In this document: piece by piece, positions 26,923-35,747 of the stretch
Numbering within the stretch: position 1 is the first letter of the stretch
How the letters are laid out: each line of letters starts with the position of its first letter
Source of the DNA: Streptomyces aureocirculatus
GTDB taxonomy: Bacteria > Actinomycetota > Actinomycetes > Streptomycetales > Streptomycetaceae
Direction: 5' to 3'
DNA length: 64,000 bases
Assembly: GCF_000720475.1 (NCBI RefSeq)
Contig: NZ_JOAP01000001.1
Location: 372,001-436,000 of the forward strand
Notes under the pieces: generated by a model
Databases searched by the model: none
What the model was told of the DNA's origin: nothing
Seen by the model: only the letters and a program-made list of their open reading frames with translations
Translations under genes and position numbers: made by a program

Positions 26923-27008
26923 TCAGCTAGAACCAGCTAGGTCCACCCTGCAGTTCGGCTGAATCTTGAGAAAGAAAACCCCGGGTCAGGCTAACTAGAG
27001 CTAGCTAG
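26923..27008. promoter_or_regulatory. AGCTAG repeat cluster (putative operator)
   Basis: CAGCTAG occurs twice at a 10-base period (26924 and 26934). Further AGCTAG copies overlap at 26999-27004 and 27003-27008, next to CTAACTAG. CTAG is rare in Streptomyces DNA, so the clustering upstream of the XRE-like gene is notable. Confidence 0.55.
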
Positions 27009-27382
27009 CTATTGGGCGTTTTTCGGCGACTTTGAGGCTAACCAAGGCGAATGTGAGACGAGGTGAGGCCCTGACGGGTCTCCGGCGCGGCGGAACGCCC
27101 CGCTTCCACCGCCCCCGCACAGAGCTACGGCCGGGCGGATGCTTGACCGGCGACGCACCGGGCCTGGGTGGAGATCCACCCGGCCTCCGCATCGGCAGGC
27201 CGTGGTGGGCATCATGCGCGGCATTGTGATCTCGGTCGTGGGGCTCGCCCATCGTCTCGGGGGTAGAGCCGGGTGATCGTCACAGCGCTGGCAACCTCGG
27301 GGTGTCTGCGCAGGCGGCCTTGGTGCGCCGCCTGGAGGGCGGGTGAGCATAGGCAGGGCCGGTCACTCAAGGGGCACGCCGG
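27009..27382. other. Region without a credible gene
   Basis: About 370 bases. Short open frames exist on both strands but none has a ribosome-binding site and gene-like composition together. No repeats or hairpins of note were seen. Confidence 0.4.
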
Positions 27383-27523
27383 TCAGTCCTGATCGAAGGG
27401 TAGCGCCAGATGGTCGACCCCGAGGTCCCCGTCGTCGTAGACGGCTTCGGAAGCGACTCTGTCATATGCATCAGTGAGGTCTGCGCCACTGGCCCCGAGG
27501 ATGCTCTCCCAGTCTGTTCCCAT
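27383..27523 (-). CDS. Possible small acidic protein (46 residues)
   Basis: The frame MGTDWESILGASGADLTDAY continuing to DHLALPFDQD has gene-like composition (Asp/Glu/Leu-rich), with GGAG 8 bases before the ATG at 27523. An overlapping minus frame upstream (APEEEERIFARADEINTHIA at about 27550-27620) also looks coding and ends in a different frame. The pair may be two small genes or one frameshifted gene. Function is unknown. Confidence 0.4.
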   Translation of the reverse strand: MGTDWESILGASGADLTDAYDRVASEAVYDDGDLGVDHLALPFDQD

Positions 27524-27623
27524 GGGTGCGACTCCATTCGTGCTCCTGAAGGAGCTTTGGCGATGTGGGTGTTGATCTCGTCGGCTCGGGCGAAGATCCG
27601 CTCCTCCTCTTCGGGAGCGATGC

Positions 27624-28010
27624 GCGAGGGCGCCAACGAGCGAGGATGACCCTCTTGCGTATCGGCTGGACGAGCAGGTCTGGGGCGTTGACGCGGTGCG
27701 AGGCTCATCACGAGTTCGCACCTGGCTCGCCCGTTCCCCACGCTGGGGGGCGATGTACCGCACTAGAGGGGACGCGCGGGATTCACGAGACTGGTGTTAC
27801 GTGGCGACGCGCTGCACACGCGCATGAGGGAGGCCTTGAGGATGGATCCGTCGGCGTACGGTTCTCCACAGCCTACGAGCTGGTCACGTAACTCAGGCAG
27901 GGTACAACGGCGCGAGCACCGAGGAGATCATGCGGGTCGGCCGGTGACGGAAGCCCGAAACGGTGAACGTCAACGACCGGGAGTTCAACCCGGCCCCGCC
28001 CGCAACAGCG
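27624..28010. other. Region without a confident gene
   Basis: Nearly 390 bases between the small minus-strand frames and the 3' end of the XRE repressor. No convincing gene, hairpin or repeat was seen. Confidence 0.35.
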
Positions 28011-28520
28011 TCATGCGCCTGTGTCTGCGACCTCTCCGGCCGACTTGTTGCGGGCATCACGCATCCGGGCGTCGAGAGCGGCCTGGGTCTCAGGGTCGAG
28101 CTCGTAGTCGCCGGCGGTTTCAGGGTTGACGTCCAGCGCGTGAGAGCAGAAGGCCTCCCGCTCGGCGGAGAGCTGCTGGATGGTCTGAGTGATCCGGTGG
28201 ATCTTCTGGCGCAGCCTTTCCCATTCCTGCTCGGCGAGGGCGAGCTCGGCGAGCTGGTTCTGGATCTCAGCCTCGTTCTCGCGGGCGTAGTTGTCGCTGA
28301 CCAGCGTGATCAGAGGGACCCCGAGAGCCTCGGCAGCGGTGACCGCCTCGTCGAGCCTGACCGCGCGGGTCTGCTGCTCGATGCGCGTGATGGCAGTGGA
28401 GTCAACGTTCGTACCGAGCAGTGCGGCCATACGGCGTGCTAGCTCTGCCTGGCTGATGCCGAGGCGTTCGCGTTCTTGACGAAGTCGGCGGGCGAAAAGG
28501 TCCCCAGGCAGCGAGTTCAT
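28011..28520 (-). CDS. XRE-family repressor, likely master regulator of transfer genes
   Basis: 169 residues. A clean Cro/CI-type HTH lies at residues 12-70: LRQERERLGISQAELARRMA, then VDSTAITRIEQQTRAVRLDE. A long coiled coil (about 85-130, QNQLAELALAEQEWERLRQK) probably dimerises the protein. ATG 28520 precedes the HTH; longer upstream frames lack features. AGGAAG lies 12 bases before the ATG, a weak site. It is divergent from the transfer operon beginning at 28944, with inverted repeats between, the classic layout of an element repressor. Confidence 0.8.
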   Translation of the reverse strand: MNSLPGDLFARRLRQERERLGISQAELARRMAALLGTNVDSTAITRIEQQTRAVRLDEAVTAAEALGVPLITLVSDNYARENEAEIQNQLAELALAEQEWERLRQKIHRITQTIQQLSAEREAFCSHALDVNPETAGDYELDPETQAALDARMRDARNKSAGEVADTGA

Positions 28521-28755
28521 GGCGGTTTGATACTTCCTGGTCAAGATCGCGATCGATGGGGTGCGGAGGGCGACCCGCCTCGAAATCGAGCAGGCCAGCG
28601 TCGCAGCAGTACTGAAGCGGCACATTACACATCCCACACTGCGGATACCACAGACGTCCGCCACGGGCCTGCGGTCGCGCACCGCGATGCCGATTTGCCT
28701 CGTTTCCGAGTATCTTTCGACCCTTTATCGATAGCCCCTTTGCGCCTCCTGTGCT

Positions 28756-28801
28756 CTACCATTGAAATGGGGTAGATTAGTCACTCTAGATACGCACGTA
28801 T
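28756..28801 (+). promoter_or_regulatory. Putative transfer-operon promoter with inverted repeats
   Basis: An imperfect inverted repeat CTACCATT / AATGGGGTAG (28756-28775) covers TTGAAA (28762-28767), a possible -35 box. TAGATA at 28787-28792 is a possible -10 (19-base spacer); TAGATT at 28773 is an alternative. A perfect repeat ATACG-ca-CGTAT follows at 28790-28801. Upstream at 28723-28733 is TTTATCGATAG, similar to motifs at other element promoters. The XRE repressor at 28011-28520 is the obvious candidate ligand. Confidence 0.5.
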
Positions 28802-28943
28802 ACGAGCCGGATGGAGAGAGAGCGACTTACCGACCGATCACTCCTGCTTCTATCGCTGCCAGTCCTGGTGGGCTGGCCACGCTTGTCGCCTTGTAACTCA
28901 CTGTCATGCCATCGAATGATTCGAAAGGTGAGAGGAAAGAACC

Positions 28944-29336
28944 GTGACGAAGATCTACGAGGCGGCCGTCCTCACACAGGCCTCTCTGCCGAGTGCAGCC
29001 TGGGACCTGACGAGCTTCCTGCAGAACGCCAAGTCCCAGATCCAACTCTGGGGCGGTCTTCTGCTCATGCTGCTCGGTGCTGTCGGCCTGGTCTGGGGCG
29101 GCGTACTCCTGATCAAGAAGCTGATGGCCAACCCGCAGTCCGCGGGTCAGCAGCAGGGCTGGGGCACGATCGCGCTTCTCATTCTCGTCGGCGGAGCCCT
29201 GGGCACTGGCGGGTGGTCGCTGATCTCGACGGTGGGTTCCGGCAGCCAGGAGACCATCACGGACCTCGGCGGCGGCACGGTGATCGTCCAGACCGTCGAT
29301 CAGGTCCCCGGGTTTCTGAGCGGCCCTTCCAAGTAG
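28944..29336 (+). CDS. Two-TM small membrane protein, VirB2/pilin-like position
   Basis: 130 residues with two hydrophobic segments: about 35-58 (LWGGLLLMLLGAVGLVWGGV) and about 75-98 (IALLILVGGALGTGGWSL). Size, topology and place as first gene of the transfer operon resemble VirB2/TrbC-like subunits of type IV secretion systems, but there is no decisive motif. GTG 28944 has AGAGGAAAG 6 bases upstream. It would lie in the cytoplasmic membrane. Confidence 0.65.
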   Translation: MTKIYEAAVLTQASLPSAAWDLTSFLQNAKSQIQLWGGLLLMLLGAVGLVWGGVLLIKKLMANPQSAGQQQGWGTIALLILVGGALGTGGWSLISTVGSGSQETITDLGGGTVIVQTVDQVPGFLSGPSK

Positions 29337-29474
29337 GAGGCCGTCACAGGCCGTGCACACGACCGGGGACAGAGGCGTCGAGCGCACCGGGTCGGTTGAG
29401 GTGCAAGGTCTCCTCCGGTCCGGTTTGCCATATCCGGGCCCGCAGCACGGTGCAGGCACGAAAGAGAGCAGAAC

Positions 29475-30779
29475 GTGGGGATCAAGGACAAGGCACTGGC
29501 CTTCAGCAAGAAGTTCAAGCTCGACTCGCACCACGCGATCGAACGTTTTGGGGTGTTCTTCGGCATCTTCGCGGTCACGGGCGCGATCGTGATCAGCGCA
29601 TCGGGGGTCTCGGCGTACCAGGCGGAGCGTGACTCGCTGTCGCGGACGGCGCTGTACACCAGCGACTTCAAGACGTCGAAGACGAATCTCGACGGCACCG
29701 TCGACGGGGTCTATACCAACGAGAGTGGCAACAGGGCGCTCGTGATGATGCATTTCAGTCCGACCGCTCAGATCTCGTACAGCGCCGCGGACTACAGAGC
29801 GTTCCTGCTCGGGTCGGACACCTCGCTGAACAGCGAGCCGGTCAGCACCAGCGGGATCAAGGGCTCCTTCTACGCCTTCGGTTCGACCGGCTACGTCGGG
29901 GTCCTCCTGAACGCCGACCGGCCTTTCGACCGTCAGGTGTTGAACCTGACGGTCCGTGCGAATGCCGAACTCACCACGCCCGGAGCGGAGCAGGCGCAGG
30001 GCAGCGGCAAGCTGGCCGGCGACGAGACCTTCTCCAAGTACGACCAGTGGCGGGTCTTCTTCAACCCCGGCGCATCCGGGGTCCAGAAGATCGCGGCGCT
30101 CGACGCCCTGGCCTTCGACCCGGCGCAGGCCTACTACGAGGTCGCGCTCAAGGAGATGGAGGCCGAAGCCAGGGATGCCCTGGACCAGAAGCTCGTCGAG
30201 ATGCGCGCGAATCTGACGCAGATTCAGTCGTACACCTCCGACCTGCAGACGACGAAGATCGACGGCCTGTTCCTGCGTGCGCCGACCGTTCCAGTCTCGA
30301 TTGCCACCGACAAGATCACGGGCGTCTCCGCAGCCGAGGCCACGGACGGCTTCTCGACGCTGGTGCTGCAGACCAAGCACGTTGTCCCGGGCGGCTTCAA
30401 CCTCAACTGGCGTGCAGGCAACGTCTACGACGGCTACCTCGACGCCCTGGTTCCGGCCGGTCAGAGCTACGCCCAGTTCTTCACCAAGAAGCGCGACGAG
30501 GGCTCGGATCCGACGAGCCAGCAGATCTCGGACATGCGGTGGATCCTCTCGGACGGCACCAGCCTCACCAGGGACTACCAGTCCTCTGACGTGACGATGC
30601 GCCCGTTGCTGAACATCATGAACAACCTTTCACAGGCGTATCAGAACTACTCCCGGAACAAGTCGCTGTACGAGTCTGACCTGTCGCTCGAACTGCTCCG
30701 ACTGGACGCGAGTCTGCGGGACGTGCAGACCAACAGCACCATTCGCGACGACAAGGAATTCCTCACTACTTTCCACTAA
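29475..30779 (+). CDS. Membrane-anchored transfer protein, unknown
   Basis: 434 residues. One TM helix (about 25-47, FGVFFGIFAVTGAIVISASG) follows a basic cytoplasmic N-terminus; the rest is predicted outside. The C-terminal part contains helical, coiled-coil-like stretches (KEMEAEARDALDQKLVEMRA; EEL-rich end). The single-pass layout resembles the four shorter proteins encoded at 33203-36454, so all may be parts of one envelope channel. GTG 29475 follows GAGAGCAGAAC. No known family was recognised. Confidence 0.6.
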   Translation: MGIKDKALAFSKKFKLDSHHAIERFGVFFGIFAVTGAIVISASGVSAYQAERDSLSRTALYTSDFKTSKTNLDGTVDGVYTNESGNRALVMMHFSPTAQISYSAADYRAFLLGSDTSLNSEPVSTSGIKGSFYAFGSTGYVGVLLNADRPFDRQVLNLTVRANAELTTPGAEQAQGSGKLAGDETFSKYDQWRVFFNPGASGVQKIAALDALAFDPAQAYYEVALKEMEAEARDALDQKLVEMRANLTQIQSYTSDLQTTKIDGLFLRAPTVPVSIATDKITGVSAAEATDGFSTLVLQTKHVVPGGFNLNWRAGNVYDGYLDALVPAGQSYAQFFTKKRDEGSDPTSQQISDMRWILSDGTSLTRDYQSSDVTMRPLLNIMNNLSQAYQNYSRNKSLYESDLSLELLRLDASLRDVQTNSTIRDDKEFLTTFH

Positions 30780-30838
30780 GTGAGTCGATGAAGTGAACGC
30801 ATCCCGCTACCTGGTATTAAGCCGGAAAGGAAAGCTAC

Positions 30839-30970
30839 ATGAACACCGACAAGCCGAATCGGAGTCCCAGGGAGGGAACAACGAAGGACCAGCCGCGCAC
30901 GCCGGTGAGTCAGGTGGATGCCCCGGCAGGGTCGCGGGACCAAGAGCCTCGACCCCGCGGAGGGCATTGA
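30839..30970 (+). CDS. Short 43-codon frame preceding the hydrolase gene
   Basis: ATG 30839 has an excellent AAGGAAAG site 4 bases upstream. The product is hydrophilic (MNTDKPNRSPREGTTKDQ and a PRPRGGH end) and stops at TGA 30970; the next gene starts one base later (TGAGATG). It could be a coupled small protein, or the authentic N-terminus of the hydrolase separated by a +1 frameshift, since both pieces are disordered and Pro/Gly-rich. Confidence 0.5.
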   Translation: MNTDKPNRSPREGTTKDQPRTPVSQVDAPAGSRDQEPRPRGGH

Positions 30971-30971
30971 G

Positions 30972-33005
30972 ATGCCTCCCGCAGGCAAGGCCAGCGTGCC
31001 CAAGCAGCTCCCGGGGCCGGGGGCTGATTCTTCTGGCCTTACTGGGGCGGCGCACACTGCGCCGAAGGCACCAGAGGCCGCGTCGAAGATCAAACAGGGC
31101 ATGAACGGCGTCGCCGGGAATGTGGCCGGAGGCGCGGCCCAGAAGGCGATCGAGGGAGACGGCAGCAGCGCGATCCGCCGTAACGCCGGGCGTCACGCGG
31201 GAGCTGCGGTCTCCGGTGCTGCGGCCGGCGCACAGGTCGGCGGGCTTCCAGGAGCCGCCGTTGGCGCAGCGAAGAACGTCGGCGTCGAGGGGGTCCAGGA
31301 CGCGGTCAAGGGCATGTCCAAGGTCACCGGTGCCAGCCCGGACGCCGAGCCGGCCGACCAGCGCAAGCTGGGCGCCGGCGGCACGGGCTACGAGCGCGGC
31401 GCGTCGAAGGACGACGAGGGCCTGGGCTCGAAGGCGGCCAAGGGCGTCGCCGCCGGTGGTGGCGCGGCTACTGCCCCGCCGGCCATGGGCGTGGTCACAG
31501 CCATGGCCCTCCTGAACTGGCTGAAGTCCATGTTCTTCGCCGCCATGGCGCTGGCCGTCAACGCCGGGAAACTGCTGTGGACGCTCATCGTCAAAATCAT
31601 CAAGGCGCTCATCGTCAAATTCCTCACGGCAGTTGGTCACGCGATCGCTGCGCCGTTCATGGCGGCCGGCAGCGCTTTAGCCAAGGGGGCCGGCGCGGTC
31701 CTGGGCGTCACTGCCACGGTGACATTTACCCCTGTAGCGGCAGCGACGTCGGGTGCGGTCGCGGTGACCGCCACCGTGGCCCTGCTGGGCACGGTTTTGA
31801 CCGGCGTCCTCAACTCGACGGCGCTGACTGAGGGCAGCATCAACGCGAAGGGGACGGCGTGCGTCGTCAACGCGGGTAGCGTCGGCAACGGTTCCGGGGC
31901 CACCGTCCCGGCAAACGTGGAGAAGAACGCCAAGGAGATCTACTCGGTGCTCAGCAGGTGGGGGATGCCGAAGGAGAACATCGCGGGCATTCTCGGCAAC
32001 TGGTCGCAGGAGTCCGGGATCGACCCGACGAGCGTGCAGACCTTCCCCACGCGGACGTATGCCATGACCGCCAAGAAGGCCAGCGCCGCGCAGAACACGG
32101 ACAACGGCATCGGTCTCGGGCAGTGGACGTTCGGCCGCAACACGCTGCTGCGCCAGTACGCGAAGAGCAAGGGCGTCGACTGGTTCACGACTAAGGCCCA
32201 GCTGGCCTTCATGGTCGATGGTGACAACCCGGGCGATGTCACGGTCTTCAGGGGCATGCTCAAGAAGTCGCAGGGCTCGCCGCGTGCGGCGGCGCTGCAC
32301 TTCCACGAGAGCTGGGAGCGCTCCACTGACGGCGCGTCCGGGCTCACCGCACGAGGCGACAGCGCCGAGATGTGGTTCGCCAAGATGAGCGGCTGGTCAG
32401 TCGACAGCTCGATCCTGGGCGGCGTCGAGAACATCGTCGGCGGGATCATCGAGAACATGGGGAACGGGATCAATACGATCCTGGGCAACTGCACCTCCAA
32501 GGGCGGCAGTTCCGTCTCGCTGAAGGACGGCGGGATGACGCAGGAGGAGGCCCAGGCCCTCGTCGACCTCTTCAACAAAGAGGGCGGGAAGTTCCTGGAT
32601 GACCGGTACGGCCCGGACGGTGGCCCGGGTTCCTGCAACGGCAACCACGCGATGAACTGCGTGTCGTTCTCGACTTACTTCGTGAACAAGTACACGACGT
32701 TCCAGACCTACCCGGCCGGCGACGGCAAGGAGACGGCGTACACGATCGCGAGGGAGACCGGCAAGCAAATGTCCTCGGCCCCGAAGGCGTACTCGGTGGG
32801 CTCCGGCCCGGGCTCCGGCCCCGCCGGCCACACTCTCGTGGTGCTCGGCGCCCAGGGCGACAAAGTCATCCTCGGCGAGGCCGGCTACTGCGCTTACATG
32901 GGTCGAGTTCGCGTCGACAGCGCGGCGCGGATGGCGGCCGAGGGCTGGAAGTTCGTGGACATGTCGGATTCGATGCTCCCCACCGGCAAGATCAAGACGG
33001 TCTGA
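30972..33005 (+). CDS. VirB1/VirB6-like membrane protein with lysozyme and CHAP domains
   Basis: 677 residues. Region 1-170 is Ala/Gly-rich and disordered. About 172-290 holds several hydrophobic helices (LLNWLKSMFFAAMALAV, FTPVAAATSGAVAVTATVAL). About 315-470 is a phage-tail-lysozyme-like domain with candidate catalytic Glu347 in NWSQESGIDP and the GIGLGQWTF motif. About 545-677 is CHAP-like with Cys563 (MNCVSFS) and His620 (GHTLVV). Such bifunctional hydrolases open the wall for conjugation in Gram-positive systems (compare Orf14 of Tn916, TcpG). ATG 30972 is preferred because GGAGG lies 8 bases upstream; ATG 30918 has no usable spacing. Confidence 0.78.
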   Translation: MPPAGKASVPKQLPGPGADSSGLTGAAHTAPKAPEAASKIKQGMNGVAGNVAGGAAQKAIEGDGSSAIRRNAGRHAGAAVSGAAAGAQVGGLPGAAVGAAKNVGVEGVQDAVKGMSKVTGASPDAEPADQRKLGAGGTGYERGASKDDEGLGSKAAKGVAAGGGAATAPPAMGVVTAMALLNWLKSMFFAAMALAVNAGKLLWTLIVKIIKALIVKFLTAVGHAIAAPFMAAGSALAKGAGAVLGVTATVTFTPVAAATSGAVAVTATVALLGTVLTGVLNSTALTEGSINAKGTACVVNAGSVGNGSGATVPANVEKNAKEIYSVLSRWGMPKENIAGILGNWSQESGIDPTSVQTFPTRTYAMTAKKASAAQNTDNGIGLGQWTFGRNTLLRQYAKSKGVDWFTTKAQLAFMVDGDNPGDVTVFRGMLKKSQGSPRAAALHFHESWERSTDGASGLTARGDSAEMWFAKMSGWSVDSSILGGVENIVGGIIENMGNGINTILGNCTSKGGSSVSLKDGGMTQEEAQALVDLFNKEGGKFLDDRYGPDGGPGSCNGNHAMNCVSFSTYFVNKYTTFQTYPAGDGKETAYTIARETGKQMSSAPKAYSVGSGPGSGPAGHTLVVLGAQGDKVILGEAGYCAYMGRVRVDSAARMAAEGWKFVDMSDSMLPTGKIKTV

Positions 33006-33030
33006 CGCGCTGCATCTGACCTGGGAGTGA

Positions 33031-33064
33031 GAAGCCGGCGCTCGGCGATCAGGGCACCGGCTTC
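33031..33064 (+). terminator. Hairpin after the hydrolase gene
   Basis: GAAGCCGG / CCGGCTTC arms separated by 18 bases, followed by ttcatg, 25 bases after the stop codon. Confidence 0.6.
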
Positions 33065-33111
33065 TTCATGTCCGGTGCCGGCCCTGCGCGCCGGCTTAGC
33101 TTTTCGGCACC

Positions 33112-33160
33112 CTTATCGAATGAACTACAACTCGGCCGCGAATACGTTTCTGGATAGACT
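33112..33160 (+). promoter_or_regulatory. Element promoter with CTTATCGAATG motif
   Basis: CTTATCGAATG (33112-33122) is identical to an 11-mer at 43571. TAGACT (33155-33160) is a good -10 box about 43 bases before the GTG at 33203. The segment is AT-rich compared with flanking genes. Confidence 0.55.
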
Positions 33161-33202
33161 TGAGTCGTTTATGAGAGCAACATGGAGTGAGGAGTGTGTT
33201 CC

Positions 33203-34186
33203 GTGACGACAGTCCGTGACGAGTCCGAGAGCACAGGCCCCGAGCGGGAGACCGGGTCGATGCCCGAGGGGAAGCCCGCGGCACCGAAGACGCGCAAGAG
33301 GGTCACCGGAGCCGAGCTCGAAGAGCGCTTCGCGGGCTGGACAATGCGCCAGCGCGAACGGGTCCGGGTACGCAGCCCTGAGGACAACGCGCGTCTGGTC
33401 CGGCGCAGCGTGACGGCGGTGGCGGGGGCCGGGATCCTCGCACTGGTCGTCGCCACGGGCGTGGCCGGCGAGAGCTTCAAGGCGAGCACGGCGGACAACG
33501 AGGCCCAGATCGTCCAGCTCCAGGGACACCTGGCTGATGCCCAGTCCACGCCCGCGGGGGCGGACGCCGGCGCGGATCTGTCCAAGCTCACCGCGGCGGC
33601 AGCCGCCGACGCGAAGAAGGTCGCGACCGGGGAGCAGGCCTTCGCCACGTTGTACCACCGGGCCCGCGGCCAGCCCAGCCCGAACAACGGGACCCCGGAT
33701 CAGGCCACACTGGAGATCATCAAGCACCGCCGGGACATGGCACCGCTGTTCAGCAAGGAATCCTTCCTGGTCAGTGACAAGGAGGCGTACAGCACCTCGT
33801 CACTGACGCCGTTCGACGCCACCACCGAGATCGATCCGCGCCACGCCTGGTACATCCGCTACGACGGCCAGAACGCAGCTGCCCCGAGCACGTACGCATG
33901 GAAGGTCGAGACGGTGATGCCCGATCTGAGCCTGAAGGACGGCTCGGGCGCGGCGAACCAGGCAAAGGTCGTCTGGCTGTGCCAGGACACGAAGAGCGGC
34001 GAGGTGCTCGCCTGGGCGAGCGCGCGCTACGTGCACAACGGCACGACGGGGGCCTTCGGCCACTTGGCGCTCGTGGTGACCGCCGTTGGGGCTCAGTACG
34101 AGAACCCCGTGATCAAGGTGCCGGCCGGGTCCGGAGTCCCTGAACTCAGCGGCACAGGCCCACAGAAGAAGGGCGGCAAGCGATGA
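33203..34186 (+). CDS. Single-pass transfer protein, VirB8/TcpC-like (1 of 4)
   Basis: 327 residues. A hydrophilic basic N-terminus (about 60 residues, KRVTGAELEERF), one TM helix (about 68-90, SVTAVAGAGILALVVATGVA), a helical stalk, then a soluble extracellular domain ending with VVTAVGAQYENPVIKVPAG. The layout fits the NTF2-like VirB8/TcpC channel components of Gram-positive conjugation systems. GTG 33203 has GAGGAG 8 bases upstream; GTG 33194 is an alternative. Its stop overlaps the next gene by ATGA. First of four consecutive genes with the same architecture. Confidence 0.65.
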   Translation: MTTVRDESESTGPERETGSMPEGKPAAPKTRKRVTGAELEERFAGWTMRQRERVRVRSPEDNARLVRRSVTAVAGAGILALVVATGVAGESFKASTADNEAQIVQLQGHLADAQSTPAGADAGADLSKLTAAAAADAKKVATGEQAFATLYHRARGQPSPNNGTPDQATLEIIKHRRDMAPLFSKESFLVSDKEAYSTSSLTPFDATTEIDPRHAWYIRYDGQNAAAPSTYAWKVETVMPDLSLKDGSGAANQAKVVWLCQDTKSGEVLAWASARYVHNGTTGAFGHLALVVTAVGAQYENPVIKVPAGSGVPELSGTGPQKKGGKR

Positions 34187-34884
34187 CGGAGCAGACGGCA
34201 GCACCCACGCGGCGGGGATTCTTCCGGCGCAACCTCTCGGTCCTGGTGGTGGCAGCGGTCCTCACGGTCGTCGTGACGGCTGCGGGTGCAACCTGGAGCA
34301 GCCAGCACGCGGCCCTGGCTGAGCAGGAAGCCCAGATCAACGACGTCGAGGAACAGCTGGCAGGCATCCAGAAGAAGAACGCCGAGCAGGTGAACGCGGA
34401 TGTTATGGCGGCCCTGGGCGTCAGCCAGAACCGGCTGAGCACCGACGGCGAGCGCATCGAGTCGCTGCTTTCCACGGCCTTCACGTGGGACTCGGGACAG
34501 AGCTACGAGGCGGCGCGCAAGAGCCTGAAGAGCCGGTTCGGCCTCACCGAGAACGAGACGTTCCTGAAGTCGTTCATGCCTCCGTCGAGGTTCAACGAGG
34601 ACTCCCAGGGGCGGCGTTACTACTACATCGACACAGTCGGCCTGAACTCGGCCCTCGGCAAGGAGCCGGACGTAGAGGTCGTCGACGCCAAGGCGGGCGT
34701 CTACACCTACGCCATCCTGGCCGACGTCGAGGTCACCTCCGACGCGGTGTCCCAGAACAAGGCGAGCAAAGCCAGTGTCACGGCGCACCGGCGCGCGCTG
34801 CTCTTCGCCACGGTCGACGCCCAGGGCGAGGTCTCGGATCTCTCCGGCGTCCCGGCGAGTGGTGAGACTCGCCATTCCGAATGA
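34183..34884 (+). CDS. Single-pass transfer protein, VirB8-like (2 of 4)
   Basis: 233 residues: short basic N-terminus (RRGFFRRN), TM helix at about 18-40 (LSVLVVAAVLTVVVTAAGAT), coiled-coil stalk (QEAQINDVEEQLAGIQKKNA), then a soluble domain with RYYYIDTVGL and YTYAILADVEV. It is translationally coupled to the preceding gene (ATGA overlap). It probably forms part of the same envelope complex. No motif decides the family, so VirB8-like is based on size, topology and context. Confidence 0.6.
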   Translation: MTEQTAAPTRRGFFRRNLSVLVVAAVLTVVVTAAGATWSSQHAALAEQEAQINDVEEQLAGIQKKNAEQVNADVMAALGVSQNRLSTDGERIESLLSTAFTWDSGQSYEAARKSLKSRFGLTENETFLKSFMPPSRFNEDSQGRRYYYIDTVGLNSALGKEPDVEVVDAKAGVYTYAILADVEVTSDAVSQNKASKASVTAHRRALLFATVDAQGEVSDLSGVPASGETRHSE

Positions 34885-34910
34885 CTCAAACACCCTTTCC
34901 ATTTGCCTCA

Positions 34911-34920
34911 TCGATAGAGT
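34911..34920 (+). promoter_or_regulatory. Internal element promoter, TCGATAGAGT
   Basis: TAGAGT (34915-34920) within CATCGATAGAG, 39 bases before the GTG at 34959, in a 74-base AT-richer gap between the second and third VirB8-like genes. Similar CGATAGA sequences occur at 61965 and 28729. Confidence 0.45.
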
Positions 34921-34958
34921 TTCCTTGGTACTCGAGTGAAATGGTGAGTTGAGGACCA

Positions 34959-35747
34959 GTGTCATCGACACAGACCGATGAGTCGGGTAGGGGCGCAGTG
35001 CGCAAGACGCGCTTCGTCTCGACGTTTGCGTCCTCGCAGAAGGGCGCGGACACTCCTGGGCAGACGGAGCCGGCGGGCGGCCTGCGCAAGCGCACCCTCG
35101 CGGCCGGCGTGAGCATGGGTGTGGGCGCACTGCTGTGCTTCGCACTCTCCGCGGGATTCTCCGGCGGTCACAGCGCGGTGGCCGATACGACTGCGCCGGA
35201 GATCTCCTCTCTGCAGGAGCAGATCAGGATCACCGAGGCGAAGACGGCGACGTTACCGAAGGCCGACGACGCCGAGCGTGGGCTGACCGCGGCCCAGACG
35301 GCGGCTGGTCAGGTCGCGAAGCTGCAGAACGACTATCGCTACCTGACGCCCAGCGTGGCGGCAGACGGCGGCACGCTCGACACGGCGACGTCTCAGTCGA
35401 CGCTGCACAACCTCATCCCCTACTTCGCCCCCTCGGTACACCAAGCGGACCTGGGACCGTGGTACCTGCTCGCCAGGGACAAGGACGTAGCGGCCGGCGT
35501 CGGGATCCCGATGAGCTTCAACTCCGGTTTTAAGTGGGTCGCCCAGGTGCCCTACCTGGTCAACGACGACAGCACCATCACAGTGACCTGGCTGGCGATG
35601 GAGACCAGGACGGGTGCGGGCGAGAGGCCGGCGGTGCTGGCCTGGGCCCGCGCCGATTATGACCTGGTCCGCAAGGCGTTCGTGAAGCTCCGGACCGGCA
35701 CGACGGCCACGGGCGAGGCCCTGAAGCAGGAGGTGAAGGCACCGTGA
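34959..35747 (+). CDS. Single-pass transfer protein, VirB8-like (3 of 4)
   Basis: 262 residues: about 45 hydrophilic residues, TM helix about 48-68 (LAAGVSMGVGALLCFALSAG), coiled-coil stalk (EISSLQEQIRITEAKTATLP), then a soluble domain with HQADLGPWYLLARDKDV and VLAWARADYDLVRKAFV. GTG 34959 follows GTTGAGGAC. Its stop overlaps the next start by GTGA. The last strand region (VLAWARADY) resembles EVLAWASARYV in the first gene of the set, supporting common origin. Confidence 0.6.
   Translation: MSSTQTDESGRGAVRKTRFVSTFASSQKGADTPGQTEPAGGLRKRTLAAGVSMGVGALLCFALSAGFSGGHSAVADTTAPEISSLQEQIRITEAKTATLPKADDAERGLTAAQTAAGQVAKLQNDYRYLTPSVAADGGTLDTATSQSTLHNLIPYFAPSVHQADLGPWYLLARDKDVAAGVGIPMSFNSGFKWVAQVPYLVNDDSTITVTWLAMETRTGAGERPAVLAWARADYDLVRKAFVKLRTGTTATGEALKQEVKAP

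Noticed and set aside
29353..29592. Short plus-strand frame between the pilin-like and 434-residue genes
   Set aside because: Mostly overlaps the 29475 gene in another frame, and its composition is Ser/Arg-rich shadow-like.
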